Source: Pseudochelatococcus contaminans (GTDB lineage Bacteria > Pseudomonadota > Alphaproteobacteria > Rhizobiales > Beijerinckiaceae). Taken from it: a stretch of 53,300 bases of DNA. Positions 27,740-35,194 of this stretch are shown here, in pieces. Both the position numbers and the translations under genes were made by a program. The stretch is taken from assembly GCF_014195635.1 (NCBI RefSeq), contig NZ_JACICC010000012.1, forward strand, positions 1 through 53,300, written 5' to 3'. The first letter of the stretch is position 1. The number at the start of each line of letters is the position of its first letter. The notes below the pieces were generated by a model. That model was not told where the DNA came from. It did no database searches and saw only the letters and a program-made list of their open reading frames with translations.

Positions 27740-28876
27740 ATGGAAGTCATCAGAGCATTTCGCAATCTCGACCGGCACGGCCAACAGCGCGCGCCTGAGG
27801 TCATCGAGGAAGAGGTGCGGCAACTTGAACCGCATCTTGTACGCTTCCGCGAGGATCTCGTCCGGCTCGAAGTCGTCGCCTCCCAGACGAGCGGCAAGAC
27901 GCGCATCCAGGTCAGCCTGCGCCTGCAACTGCCCTCGGGCGTGATCGCGGCACAGGAAGAGGGGTTCGTGATCGAGCCTGTCCTGCGCAAGGCCTTTGCC
28001 GACCTGCGCCAGCGGGTTGACCGGCATGTGGCGCGCCTCAAGCACGAGTCTGAATACAAACGTCCCGCCCGCCGGCGCCGGATCGGCGCCCCGCTGCCGT
28101 CCGCGCGGGATGCGGCGGAAGCGGACCGGCGCCAACTCTTCTTCGACCTGATCGAGGATCATCTCGATACGGTCTACGATACCGTCAGGCGCGAGTTGAC
28201 CTATCTCGAGTGTAGCGGGTCTGTGCCGGCTGGCTACCTGAGCGTTGGCGATATCGTCGATGCGACGATCCTCAACGGGCTCAACCGCTTCGAGCGGCGG
28301 CCGACCGAATTCTCCGTCCGGGACTGGCTGACGCAACTGGCCTTCGAGACCATCGAGGCCGAGGCGCAGGCTGCGCGCCGCGCGGTGCCCGAGGATGCCG
28401 CCTCGATCGACGCGGCGCCCGAGGCGGCGGCCGGGGAGCCTACCGAGTCGGATGAGGAGATGTTCGAGTTCTACCAGCCCGACGACGTGCTGCTGCTCGA
28501 GGAACTCGTCGCCGACGACGGTGGGGACGACCCCGAAACGGCGGTCGCTAAACGGCAGGACGCACTGCTCTTGCACCGGGCGATCGCCGGTCTTCCGGCG
28601 CTATGGCGCAGGGTCCTGTTTCTTGTCGATCTGAACGACACCCCGCTTGAAAAGGCCTCCTCGGTTCTCGGCATTCCCGAAGACGACGTGACCCGGATCG
28701 TGCAGTCGGCGCGCGATTATCTTCGCGATAAACTGCGTGACTCAGGTCAGTCCGATACCGCACATGCATTTTTTGAGAGTGCTCATCAGAGAAGGTTACG
28801 AATTCCACAGCCCCTGCGGGATCGCGCTCGGCTGGAACGCGCTTTTCTGGGGGACAACCGAGGGGAAGCACCATGA
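27740..28876 (+). CDS. Hibernation-factor (HPF-like) domain fused to an ECF-like sigma factor
   Basis: This is 378 residues from ATG 27740, which is placed after the clpG hairpin. Residues 1-105 resemble the HPF/RaiA ribosome-binding fold: alternating strands and helices with RLEVVASQTSGKTRIQVSLRLQLPSGVIAAQEE, then a basic tail (ARRRR). Residues about 130-210 resemble sigma region 2 (VGDIVDATILNGLNRFERRP-TEFSVRDWL). Residues 280-332 resemble region 4 (LPALWRRVLFLVDLNDTPLEKASSVLGIP). An acidic linker (about 220-265) joins them. The parts suggest one protein that acts on ribosomes and on RNA polymerase. Domain calls are by eye. It overlaps the next gene by four bases. Confidence 0.65.
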   Translation: MEVIRAFRNLDRHGQQRAPEVIEEEVRQLEPHLVRFREDLVRLEVVASQTSGKTRIQVSLRLQLPSGVIAAQEEGFVIEPVLRKAFADLRQRVDRHVARLKHESEYKRPARRRRIGAPLPSARDAAEADRRQLFFDLIEDHLDTVYDTVRRELTYLECSGSVPAGYLSVGDIVDATILNGLNRFERRPTEFSVRDWLTQLAFETIEAEAQAARRAVPEDAASIDAAPEAAAGEPTESDEEMFEFYQPDDVLLLEELVADDGGDDPETAVAKRQDALLLHRAIAGLPALWRRVLFLVDLNDTPLEKASSVLGIPEDDVTRIVQSARDYLRDKLRDSGQSDTAHAFFESAHQRRLRIPQPLRDRARLERAFLGDNRGEAP

Positions 28877-29448
28877 TGCGCGGACACAATCGTCCACCCT
28901 TTCCGCCGACGATACCCGGGACCACCATGAGGTCTTGGGACGTTCCGACCGCGATCATTTACCGGCCGGCTCGTTCCGCGATGACGTCGGCGCCGCGGCC
29001 CAACTACTGGATACTGGAATTCGAGCCGTCTCGGCCCCTGCAGGTCGAGCCGCTGATGGGATATACCTCCAGCAACGATCCCTACCGTTCGATCCGGCTG
29101 AAATTTCCCGACCGCGAAAGCGCCGTGGAATTCGCGGAGCGGCAGGACTGGCGCTATTTCGTGCGTGAGGACGTGGCTCACCGGCATGCGCCTGACCGCT
29201 GGCGGGGAGAGGAGCGGCATCGCCTCTACAAGGGAGCCGACGCCCCGAACGCCTTTCGCATACCGTCCCGCCTGGATCGGGGTCGCACGGACCGCCGACT
29301 CCGGCGCGCAGTCGATCAGGAAGGCTCGGTGGACCTGTCGTCGCAAGAACAGGCGGAATTCGATCCAGTTATCGAAGCCAGTCTTGAATCCTTCCCGGCC
29401 TCCGATCCCCCAGCCTGGACGGGCGTGACGATCGCCGGGAAAAAATAA
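28873..29448 (+). CDS. NDUFS4-like (ETC complex I subunit) domain protein
   Basis: This is 191 residues. After a variable N-terminus, residues about 40-100 match the Complex I accessory subunit domain: YWILEFEPSRPLQVEPLMGYTSS, then RLKFPDRESAVEFAERQDWRYFV. The C-terminus ends LESFPASDPPAWTG, a motif seen in small alphaproteobacterial proteins. The start overlaps the previous stop (ATGA), which argues for coupled translation with the sigma fusion. NDUFS4 normally helps assemble NADH dehydrogenase. Its presence in a proteostasis operon suggests protection or remodelling of Complex I under heat or oxidants. That function is inferred. Confidence 0.75.
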   Translation: MMRGHNRPPFPPTIPGTTMRSWDVPTAIIYRPARSAMTSAPRPNYWILEFEPSRPLQVEPLMGYTSSNDPYRSIRLKFPDRESAVEFAERQDWRYFVREDVAHRHAPDRWRGEERHRLYKGADAPNAFRIPSRLDRGRTDRRLRRAVDQEGSVDLSSQEQAEFDPVIEASLESFPASDPPAWTGVTIAGKK

Positions 29449-29484
29449 TGAACGGAATGGCCAGCGCGAGCGAGGATCTGCCGC

Positions 29485-30237
29485 TTGTTTCCCTACCTTG
29501 ACAGCGTCGCGCGCCGCTACCCGCCCGTCATCGTATGGGCGGTCATCGGCATGAACGTCCTCGCGTTCCTCTATCAGATCAGCCTGCCTCCGCGCGTGCT
29601 GGACCGGTTCCTGTTCGAGTTCGCGCTGGTGCCCTCGCGCTTCTTCGGGCAACTGAGCCTCGTCGCCCCGTCCGACTGGACCCCGTTCCTGACCAACATC
29701 TTCCTGCACGGGGGCTGGCTGCACCTCATCTTGAACATGTGGACGCTCTGGATCTTCGGCCCCGCCGTCGAAGATCGGCTCGGACCGGGTAGATTCACGC
29801 TGTTCTATCTGTTCTGTGGTGTGGCGGCCGGACTGGCTCACGCGCTGGCGAACCCCGACTCAGTCGTTCCCGCGCTTGGCGCATCGGGGGCGATCGCGGG
29901 CGTGATCGGTTGCTACGCACGCATGTTTCCGGCGGCTCGGCTGGTGGTGATCGTGCCGATTCTGTTCATTCCCCTCTTCTTCGAAGTGCGCGCGGTCATT
30001 TTCGCGATGATCTGGTTCTTCATGCAGGTCGTTCCCGGTTTCCTATCGCTCGGCAGCGATCCGGCCACGGGCGGGGTTGCCTGGTGGGCGCATATCGGCG
30101 GGTTTCTCGCCGGTTGGCTTGTAACGCCACTCCTGCGAAGGCGCGCCGACGTCTATCGCCACTATTATCGCGACGAGGGCATCTATGGCTTTCTGCCGGA
30201 TGGCCGACGGGAAGGAGGACAAGGTCCATGGACATAA
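29485..30237 (+). CDS. Rhomboid-family intramembrane serine protease
   Basis: This is 250 residues with six to seven membrane helices. The catalytic serine S134 in GASG and histidine H203 in WWAHIGGF are intact, and the HGGWLHLILNMWTLWIFG loop-1 helix is typical. The only in-frame start near the signal is TTG 29485, with GAGG upstream. It cleaves membrane proteins within the bilayer. It overlaps the Clp-fold protease by ten bases, so the two are co-translated. It adds a third membrane protease to the island besides FtsH and the M48 enzyme. Confidence 0.9.
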   Translation: MFPYLDSVARRYPPVIVWAVIGMNVLAFLYQISLPPRVLDRFLFEFALVPSRFFGQLSLVAPSDWTPFLTNIFLHGGWLHLILNMWTLWIFGPAVEDRLGPGRFTLFYLFCGVAAGLAHALANPDSVVPALGASGAIAGVIGCYARMFPAARLVVIVPILFIPLFFEVRAVIFAMIWFFMQVVPGFLSLGSDPATGGVAWWAHIGGFLAGWLVTPLLRRRADVYRHYYRDEGIYGFLPDGRREGGQGPWT

Positions 30238-31070
30238 TGCAGCTTTTCTGGCTGTTCTTCATCATTTCGGCGCTGCAGCCGGTTCTGCAGCGCAGATATC
30301 TTGAGGCGATGCGCGCACGCAAGATCGCCAGTATCGAGAAGAAGCGTGCCAGTCGCGTCATCCTGCTGATCCATCGGCAGGAGACGATGAACCTGCTGGG
30401 ATTCCCCCTGATGCGCTACATCGACGTCAATGACTCGGAGGAAGTCCTGCGCGCGATCCAGATGACCGACGATGAAGTGCCACTCGACATCGTGCTGCAT
30501 ACACCGGGCGGCCTTGTGCTGGCGGCAACCCAGATCGCTCGGGCCATTCAGGGCCACAAGGGCAAGGTCACCGTGTTCGTGCCGCATTACGCGATGTCGG
30601 GCGGCACGTTGATCGCGCTTGCCGCCGACGAGATCGTGATGTGCGAGCATTCCGTGCTGGGACCCGTCGATCCGCAACTTGGCCAGTTGCCTGCTGCCTC
30701 GCTCCTCAAGGTCGTCGCCGAGAAGCCCATCGCCGAGATCGACGACCAGACCCTGATCATGGCCGATGTCGGTCGCAAGGCCATTGCGCAGATCGAGGCA
30801 TTCGCGAAACGTCTGCTGTCCGACAAGATGGACGAGAACCGCGCGGCGGCGCTGGCGGCGAAGCTGGCGACGGGCACCTGGACCCACGACTATCCCATCT
30901 CTGCCGATGAGGCCCGCGACATGGGCCTGCCCGTTGGAACGGACATGCCCAAGGAAATACTGGAGCTGATGACGCTCTATCCGCAGCCGGTTCGGCGCCA
31001 GGGCGGTGGCGTGGAATACCTGCCCGAGCCGCGGCAGCGAGAGGCGCGCCGCGCCATATCCACGCGCTGA
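30228..31070 (+). CDS. SDH-type membrane-anchored Clp-fold serine protease
   Basis: This is 280 residues with a single N-terminal membrane helix (about 5-20). A ClpP/SppA-like fold follows with the oxyanion segment HTPGG (91-95) and catalytic S124 in YAMSGGTLIALAADEIVM. The general-base region lies near residue 168-175 (IADVGRKA or similar). It resembles the SDH_sah family of transmembrane serine proteases that degrade or process membrane proteins. It starts inside the rhomboid gene after AAGGAGG. The C-terminal tail is basic and unstructured. Confidence 0.87.
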   Translation: MDIMQLFWLFFIISALQPVLQRRYLEAMRARKIASIEKKRASRVILLIHRQETMNLLGFPLMRYIDVNDSEEVLRAIQMTDDEVPLDIVLHTPGGLVLAATQIARAIQGHKGKVTVFVPHYAMSGGTLIALAADEIVMCEHSVLGPVDPQLGQLPAASLLKVVAEKPIAEIDDQTLIMADVGRKAIAQIEAFAKRLLSDKMDENRAAALAAKLATGTWTHDYPISADEARDMGLPVGTDMPKEILELMTLYPQPVRRQGGGVEYLPEPRQREARRAISTR

Positions 31071-31122
31071 ACGCTTGCATCATTCGGCCGCCGAGCCCGG
31101 CTCGTCAACGAAAGGATACAGG

Positions 31123-31545
31123 ATGCCCACGGTCGCTTGCCTGCAGTGCAATTCCACCAACAGGGTGCCGCAAGAGCGCCTGAGCGACAACCCCAATTGC
31201 GGACGCTGCGGCGCGCCTCTCTTTCAAGGCATGCCCGTCACGCTCACCGCGGCTAATTTTGACCGCCATGCGAATGCCGAACTGCCAATGCTGGTCGATT
31301 TCTGGGCCGAGTGGTGCGGGCCGTGCAAGATGATGGCGCCCCAGTTCGAGGCGGCGGCGCGCTCGCTCGAACCCCATGTCCGCCTGGGCAAGCTCGACAC
31401 CGAGGCCGAACAGCAGATTGCCGGCCGCTACGGGATCCGCGGCATTCCCACCATGATCCTGTTCAGGAGCGGCAAGGAAATCGCGAGGACGAGCGGTGCA
31501 ATGCCTGCCGCGCAGATAGCGCAGTGGGCGCGCTCGCACGTCTAG
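31123..31545 (+). CDS. trxC: Thioredoxin 2 (zinc-binding type)
   Basis: This is 140 residues. The N-terminal zinc ribbon (C6, C9, C26, C29) is followed by a thioredoxin domain with WCGPC (C65, C68) and GIRGIPTMILF. This is the TrxC/Trx2 architecture, whose zinc site responds to oxidation. A free-standing trx is a standard gene of heat-resistance loci. The start 31123 has AAGGATACAGG in front. It should repair oxidised proteins in the cytosol. It is followed 48 bases later by the KefB-like gene. Confidence 0.92.
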   Translation: MPTVACLQCNSTNRVPQERLSDNPNCGRCGAPLFQGMPVTLTAANFDRHANAELPMLVDFWAEWCGPCKMMAPQFEAAARSLEPHVRLGKLDTEAEQQIAGRYGIRGIPTMILFRSGKEIARTSGAMPAAQIAQWARSHV

Positions 31546-31593
31546 AGGTTACAGGTAGCGGCCTTCCCTGCGCCATGCCATCAGGAGAAGAAC

Positions 31594-32738
31594 ATGCATG
31601 GCGTGACCGGATTTGTCGAGAGTGCGGCCTTGTTGGTCTTTGCCGCGTTCGTGCTCGTGACGATATGTTCACGGATTGGCGTGCCCAGCATTGTCGGTTA
31701 CATTCTTGCCGGTATAGTCATTGGACCCGCCGGCCTCGGCCTGATCGCCGAAAACGCTGCCCTTAGCAGCATTGGCGAGATCGGAGTGGTGCTGCTGCTG
31801 TTCGCGCTTGGCCTGGAATTCTCGTTCGAGAAGCTCGTAAGGCTCAGGAAGCATGTCTTCGGTCTTGGAGCCGTGCAGGTTGCAGTCACGACGATAACGG
31901 TGTCGTTGATAGCGAGTCTGATCTTCGATCTCGCGCCCGTCCCCGCAATCCTCATCGGCGGGGCCGTTGCCATGTCATCCACGGCCATGTGCCTCAAGGT
32001 GCTCGCAAGCGCGAACGCTCTGGGATCGGCCCAAGGACGCCTGGCCATTGCGGTGCTTCTGTTTCAAGACTTGGCAGCTGTCGCATTCCTTCTTCTGCAC
32101 GATTCGATGAGTGGAGCCGCCGAAGGGTATGGCGTGATAACGGTCGTCGCCAGTGCAACGGCATTGGTTGCAGCTCTGTTCATTGCCCGTGGCCCGTTGC
32201 AGTTGCTGGCCCGTTGGGTAGCGTCGCGTGGCGATCCGGAACTTGCCCAGCTTCTCGCGCTCACCATTGCACTAGGGTCTGCGATTGTCGCGGCCACCGC
32301 CGGCCTTTCTCCGGCACTCGCCGCATTCGCGCCGGCATGATCATCGGCGAGGGCGACGCGCGCCATGCTGTCGAGAACGAGATTCAGCCCTTCCGCGATT
32401 TGTTTGTCGGGATATTCTTCGTCGGCATCGGAACGCAATTGCCACTTTGGATCATTCCATCTGCATGGCCTGTCGTACTGACTTGGCTCGCGATCACGTT
32501 CGCGGGCAAGACGCTGATCGTTTTGGTCGTCGCCCGAATATTCGGCGAGTCGCTTCAGACCTCATGGCGGACTGGGATCATCCTGGCCCATGGAGGAGAA
32601 TTCAGCCTGATGCTGCTGTCGGTTTCCTCGACATCGGGCATTGTTGCAGAGGAATTCGCTGGTCCTTTACTCCTCGCGATTGGCATGAGCATGCTGGCCG
32701 GGAGTGTTATGGTCAGATGGGCGGGGCTAAAGGTTTAG
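31594..32738 (+). pseudogene. KefB-like monovalent cation/proton antiporter, frameshifted
   Basis: The first frame gives 248 residues of antiporter membrane helices (GVPSIVGYILAGIVIGPAG) and stops just after SPALAAF. A second frame picks up immediately at GMIIGEGDARHAVE and continues about 135 residues to 32738. A single missing base at about 32329 explains both. The combined about 380 residues is the transporter domain only; no TrkA-type nucleotide-binding domain follows. KefB-type genes close many heat-resistance loci. It may be inactive, a sequencing error, or a site of rescue by frameshifting. The ATG follows AGGAGAAGA. Confidence 0.85.
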
Positions 32739-32772
32739 TGTGGTCAACATCAAGACAACTATATTTCTCAGA

Positions 32773-33027
32773 TTACTGAGAGCACGCCCGAGCCTGATCC
32801 CGCATGACGCTGTAGTCGGAGAGCATTTCGGCGATTGCCGACCCATCCGGCAGCAGATCGAGCTCGTCGGCTGCGCGCGCCTGGAGCTCTCGGCTATACT
32901 CAACAACCGGCGGACAGACGGTAGCCGTGCGAGGTTCAGAAGTGGCCGTCGCGCAGGCGGTCAGCGAGATCGCTGCGATCACGAGGACGGCGAACTGCCG
33001 CGTCGAGCATCTGGCGTTGGATGTCAT
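32773..33027 (-). CDS. Rz1-like outer-membrane spanin lipoprotein
   Basis: This is 84 residues from ATG 33027: a signal peptide with a lipobox (AISLTAC) and a Pro/Glu-containing mature part. It overlaps and is nested within the longer open frame of the inner-membrane spanin-like coding region (32936-33185) in a different register, the typical Rz/Rz1 arrangement. It would complete lysis by fusing inner and outer membranes. It sits behind a truncated endolysin, so the cassette is probably non-functional. Confidence 0.6.
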   Translation of the reverse strand: MTSNARCSTRQFAVLVIAAISLTACATATSEPRTATVCPPVVEYSRELQARAADELDLLPDGSAIAEMLSDYSVMRDQARACSQ

Positions 33028-33185
33028 TGACCTTCTCCGAGGTTTCGAGGCGTTCGGCGAGCCGGCCAGCACGCTCGCCGGAGCGTGAGCAGGAACAGGA
33101 GCACCGCGAGTGCGATGGCGCCGTAGCGCAGGGCCGCCCGCATCCACGGGGCGGCGGCGATCCCGGTGAACAGAGCGGCGATCAT
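32936..33185 (-). pseudogene. Rz-like inner-membrane spanin, frameshifted
   Basis: From ATG 33185 one frame gives an N-terminal membrane helix (APWMRAALRYGAIALAVLLFLLTLRR). A second frame then reads GRLAERLETSEKVNDIQRQM and ends VRRPRDRSDLADRLRDGHF at 32936. Together this is the membrane helix plus coiled coil of a Rz-type i-spanin of Rhodobacterales-like phages. The frames differ by one base near the RRA/GRL join (about 33070-33085). Its start overlaps the endolysin stop (ATGA). The Rz1-like lipoprotein gene is nested in its second half. Confidence 0.6.
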
Positions 33186-33730
33186 CGACCCCCCCGCTTC
33201 CAGTCGTCGATGCGGGCGTAGATCGTCACGGCAAGACCCGCGAGCGCCGCAGCGATGAACACCCAGCGCAGGGTGTCGAGATAGGGGACGAGCGGCAGGA
33301 TCGCGGTCTGGGTTTCCGCCAGGACGTTCTGCGCCACCTCGACGCCAGCCGCACCCAGCGTCGCCACACCGGCGGCACCGCTGGCCTTCATTGTCCGGCT
33401 TTCGGCCAGCACTTCCCTTGCGGGCGGCGTTTCCGCTGCGAATGCCACCGTTCGCACCGGGAAGCGCTCGCCCCACTGACGCGCCGGGCCGAGGTCGACG
33501 TGGATGAAGCCCGAGCGCGGGTAGAAGCCGAAACCGAGGAACCCGACCTCCCGCGCCGCGGCCTCGAACGCCACCGGGTCGTGGTTCGTCATGGCGATGT
33601 CGAAGGCGGCGCCGTCCATGTGCTTCGACCGGGTCGCGCCGCCGACAGCGCGGTTGTGCTCGGGGCTGCGATAGGCGGAGCGGACGATCAGCGGCTTGCC
33701 AAGCCGGTCGCGCAGCACCCGCGCCGCCAT
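33182..33730 (-). pseudogene. Phage-type M15 peptidase (endolysin), N-terminally truncated
   Basis: This is 182 residues from the first ATG. It has the zinc peptidase motifs SKHMDGAAFDIA (SxHxxGxAxD) and HVDLG, preceded by SAYRSPEHNRAVGG. A C-terminal extension ends with a membrane helix (about 155-175). Family members cut D-Ala-D-Ala-type or related peptide bonds in peptidoglycan. Comparison with the family suggests that about the first 40 residues are lost. The point of loss coincides with the acetate kinase fragment at 33725. The membrane tail resembles pinholin-like anchors. It is co-oriented with the spanins. Confidence 0.72.
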
Positions 33731-33992
33731 GGACGATCCTGTGCCCGACAGCGTCGATTGCGTCGAGCCCGAAACGCTTCAGCGCGGCCGGAACCCCTTT
33801 CAGCGCTTCGCTGGGACTATCGAATTCGACCGCACCCCGCTCGTCGGTTTCTCCATGCCGAAAACGGCATTCGCATCCTCCGGCCCGAAAGCGCTCATAA
33901 GAACCCTTGAACACTTCGTGTGTTTCAGTCGTCACGCTGAAGATGCCGAACTTGAGGCTGGAACTGCCGGCGTTAAAAACAAGTACCTGCAT
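33725..33992 (-). pseudogene. ackA: Acetate kinase gene fragment (N-terminal 89 residues)
   Basis: The frame begins MQVLVFNAGSSSLKFGIFSV, the strand-1 phosphate motif of acetate kinases, and continues to GHRIVHGG, another family signature at about residue 82-89. Acetate kinase is about 400 residues. Here the sequence switches directly into the M15 peptidase in another frame within the same few bases (GCGGCGCGG). It is a truncated gene from a deletion or illegitimate junction. The longer merged open frame to 33024 is not a real protein. Confidence 0.8.
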
Positions 33993-34111
33993 AGTTGCCC
34001 TGTCATTTAGTGGTTAGGTTTGCCAAAGGTTAGTTCGATCTAACTTCGCCATATCGCGATACTGGACGTAGCGAATGCCTGTCGACTCGCCAGCACAGTC
34101 GTCGCGCACCA

Positions 34112-34489
34112 CTATCGTGGCCATCGGATCTTTACCGCAACTGTCGAAATGGCAACCCAGATGCCGAGCCGCAGGACCATCGCGGCCATCGTGCGGCTCT
34201 CGTAGGCCCCGCCGCGCCAGACGTGCCAAAGGAAGAAAACGAAGACCACGGCCGTTGCCGCCGCGATACCGATGGACAGGGCAGGCGCCCAGGCCGTGCC
34301 GCGCCATAGTCCGATCCCTGCCAGCAGATAGGCGAAGCCCGCCACGAAATTGAACCACAGCACGAAGGGAACCACCGCTCCCATATCAGCGCCGCCGAAG
34401 AGCGCGCGGCCGCCCGAAATGACGGTAGCCAGGCCAAACACGATCGCCACAACTGCGGTGATAGAATGGGAAAGTGGCCTTGCGGTCAT
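34112..34489 (-). CDS. Small membrane protein of the ABC export operon
   Basis: This is 125 residues from ATG 34489, which has GGAGGACACC. Four hydrophobic helices fill the protein (about 12-35, 43-65, 74-92, 102-122). I do not recognise a family. It begins 15 bases after the ABC ATPase gene on the same strand, so it is the last gene of the HlyD-permease-ATPase operon. A structural or accessory role in that transporter is the simplest guess. Confidence 0.65.
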   Translation of the reverse strand: MTARPLSHSITAVVAIVFGLATVISGGRALFGGADMGAVVPFVLWFNFVAGFAYLLAGIGLWRGTAWAPALSIGIAAATAVVFVFFLWHVWRGGAYESRTMAAMVLRLGIWVAISTVAVKIRWPR

Positions 34490-34503
34490 GGTGTCCTCCG
34501 GTG

Positions 34504-35193
34504 TCACGCGTCGGCCAGCCTGCCGTCGCGCAGGTGGACCAGGCGGTCGAAACGGTCAAAAATCTTCTCGTCATGGGTGACGGTGACGATGCAGGCTTCC
34601 TGCTCGACGGCAAGCTTGCGCAGAAGGTCCATCACCAGTCCGGCCCGCTTGCCGTCGAGCGCGGCGGTCGGTTCGTCGGCCAGGATGATGCGGGGACGGT
34701 TGGCCAGCGCCCGCGCAATGGCCACTCGCTGCGCCTCGCCACCCGACAGGAGCGCTGGCTTGGCCGCGGCGCGGTGGTCGACCTCGAGATAACCGAGCAG
34801 ATCGCCGGCACGCGCGCGACCCTTCTCAACCGACCAGCCGGCGAGGTCGAGGACCACGGCGACGTTCTCCTCCGCAGTCAGGAAAGGCAAAAGGTTATGG
34901 GTCTGGAAGATGAAGCCGATCTTGTCGAGCCTGAGCCTCCTCAGGTCGCGCCGCAGCCATTGCCCGTCGAACACCGTCTCGCCGTCCAGCGTCACCTTGC
35001 CCGCCGATGGCGCCAGGATGCAGCCGATGACGTTGAGCAGCGTGGTCTTGCCCGAGCCGGAGGGGCCAAGAAGAGCGATCACCTCGCCGGCGCGAACCTG
35101 AAGGTCGACGTCGCGCAGCGCATCGACACGGGTTTCGCCGTCCCCAAAATGCTTGGCCACCTTCACGTCGATCAGGATTTCGCCGTCCGTCAT
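34504..35193 (-). CDS. ABC transporter ATP-binding protein (MacB/LolD/DevA type)
   Basis: This is 229 residues with Walker A GPSGSGKT, signature LSGGE and Walker B IILADEP, plus the H-loop VTVTHD. It belongs to the lipoprotein/macrolide exporter subgroup that pairs with FtsX-like permeases. It starts one base after the stop of the permease. Together with the permease and the HlyD-type adaptor it forms a tripartite efflux system of the DevBCA/MacAB type. Confidence 0.92.
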   Translation of the reverse strand: MTDGEILIDVKVAKHFGDGETRVDALRDVDLQVRAGEVIALLGPSGSGKTTLLNVIGCILAPSAGKVTLDGETVFDGQWLRRDLRRLRLDKIGFIFQTHNLLPFLTAEENVAVVLDLAGWSVEKGRARAGDLLGYLEVDHRAAAKPALLSGGEAQRVAIARALANRPRIILADEPTAALDGKRAGLVMDLLRKLAVEQEACIVTVTHDEKIFDRFDRLVHLRDGRLADA

Positions 35194-35194
35194 G

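Noticed and set aside
33024-33992. Single 322-residue acetate-kinase-like protein
   Set aside because: Only the first 89 residues match acetate kinase; the rest is an out-of-frame reading of the endolysin and spanin genes.
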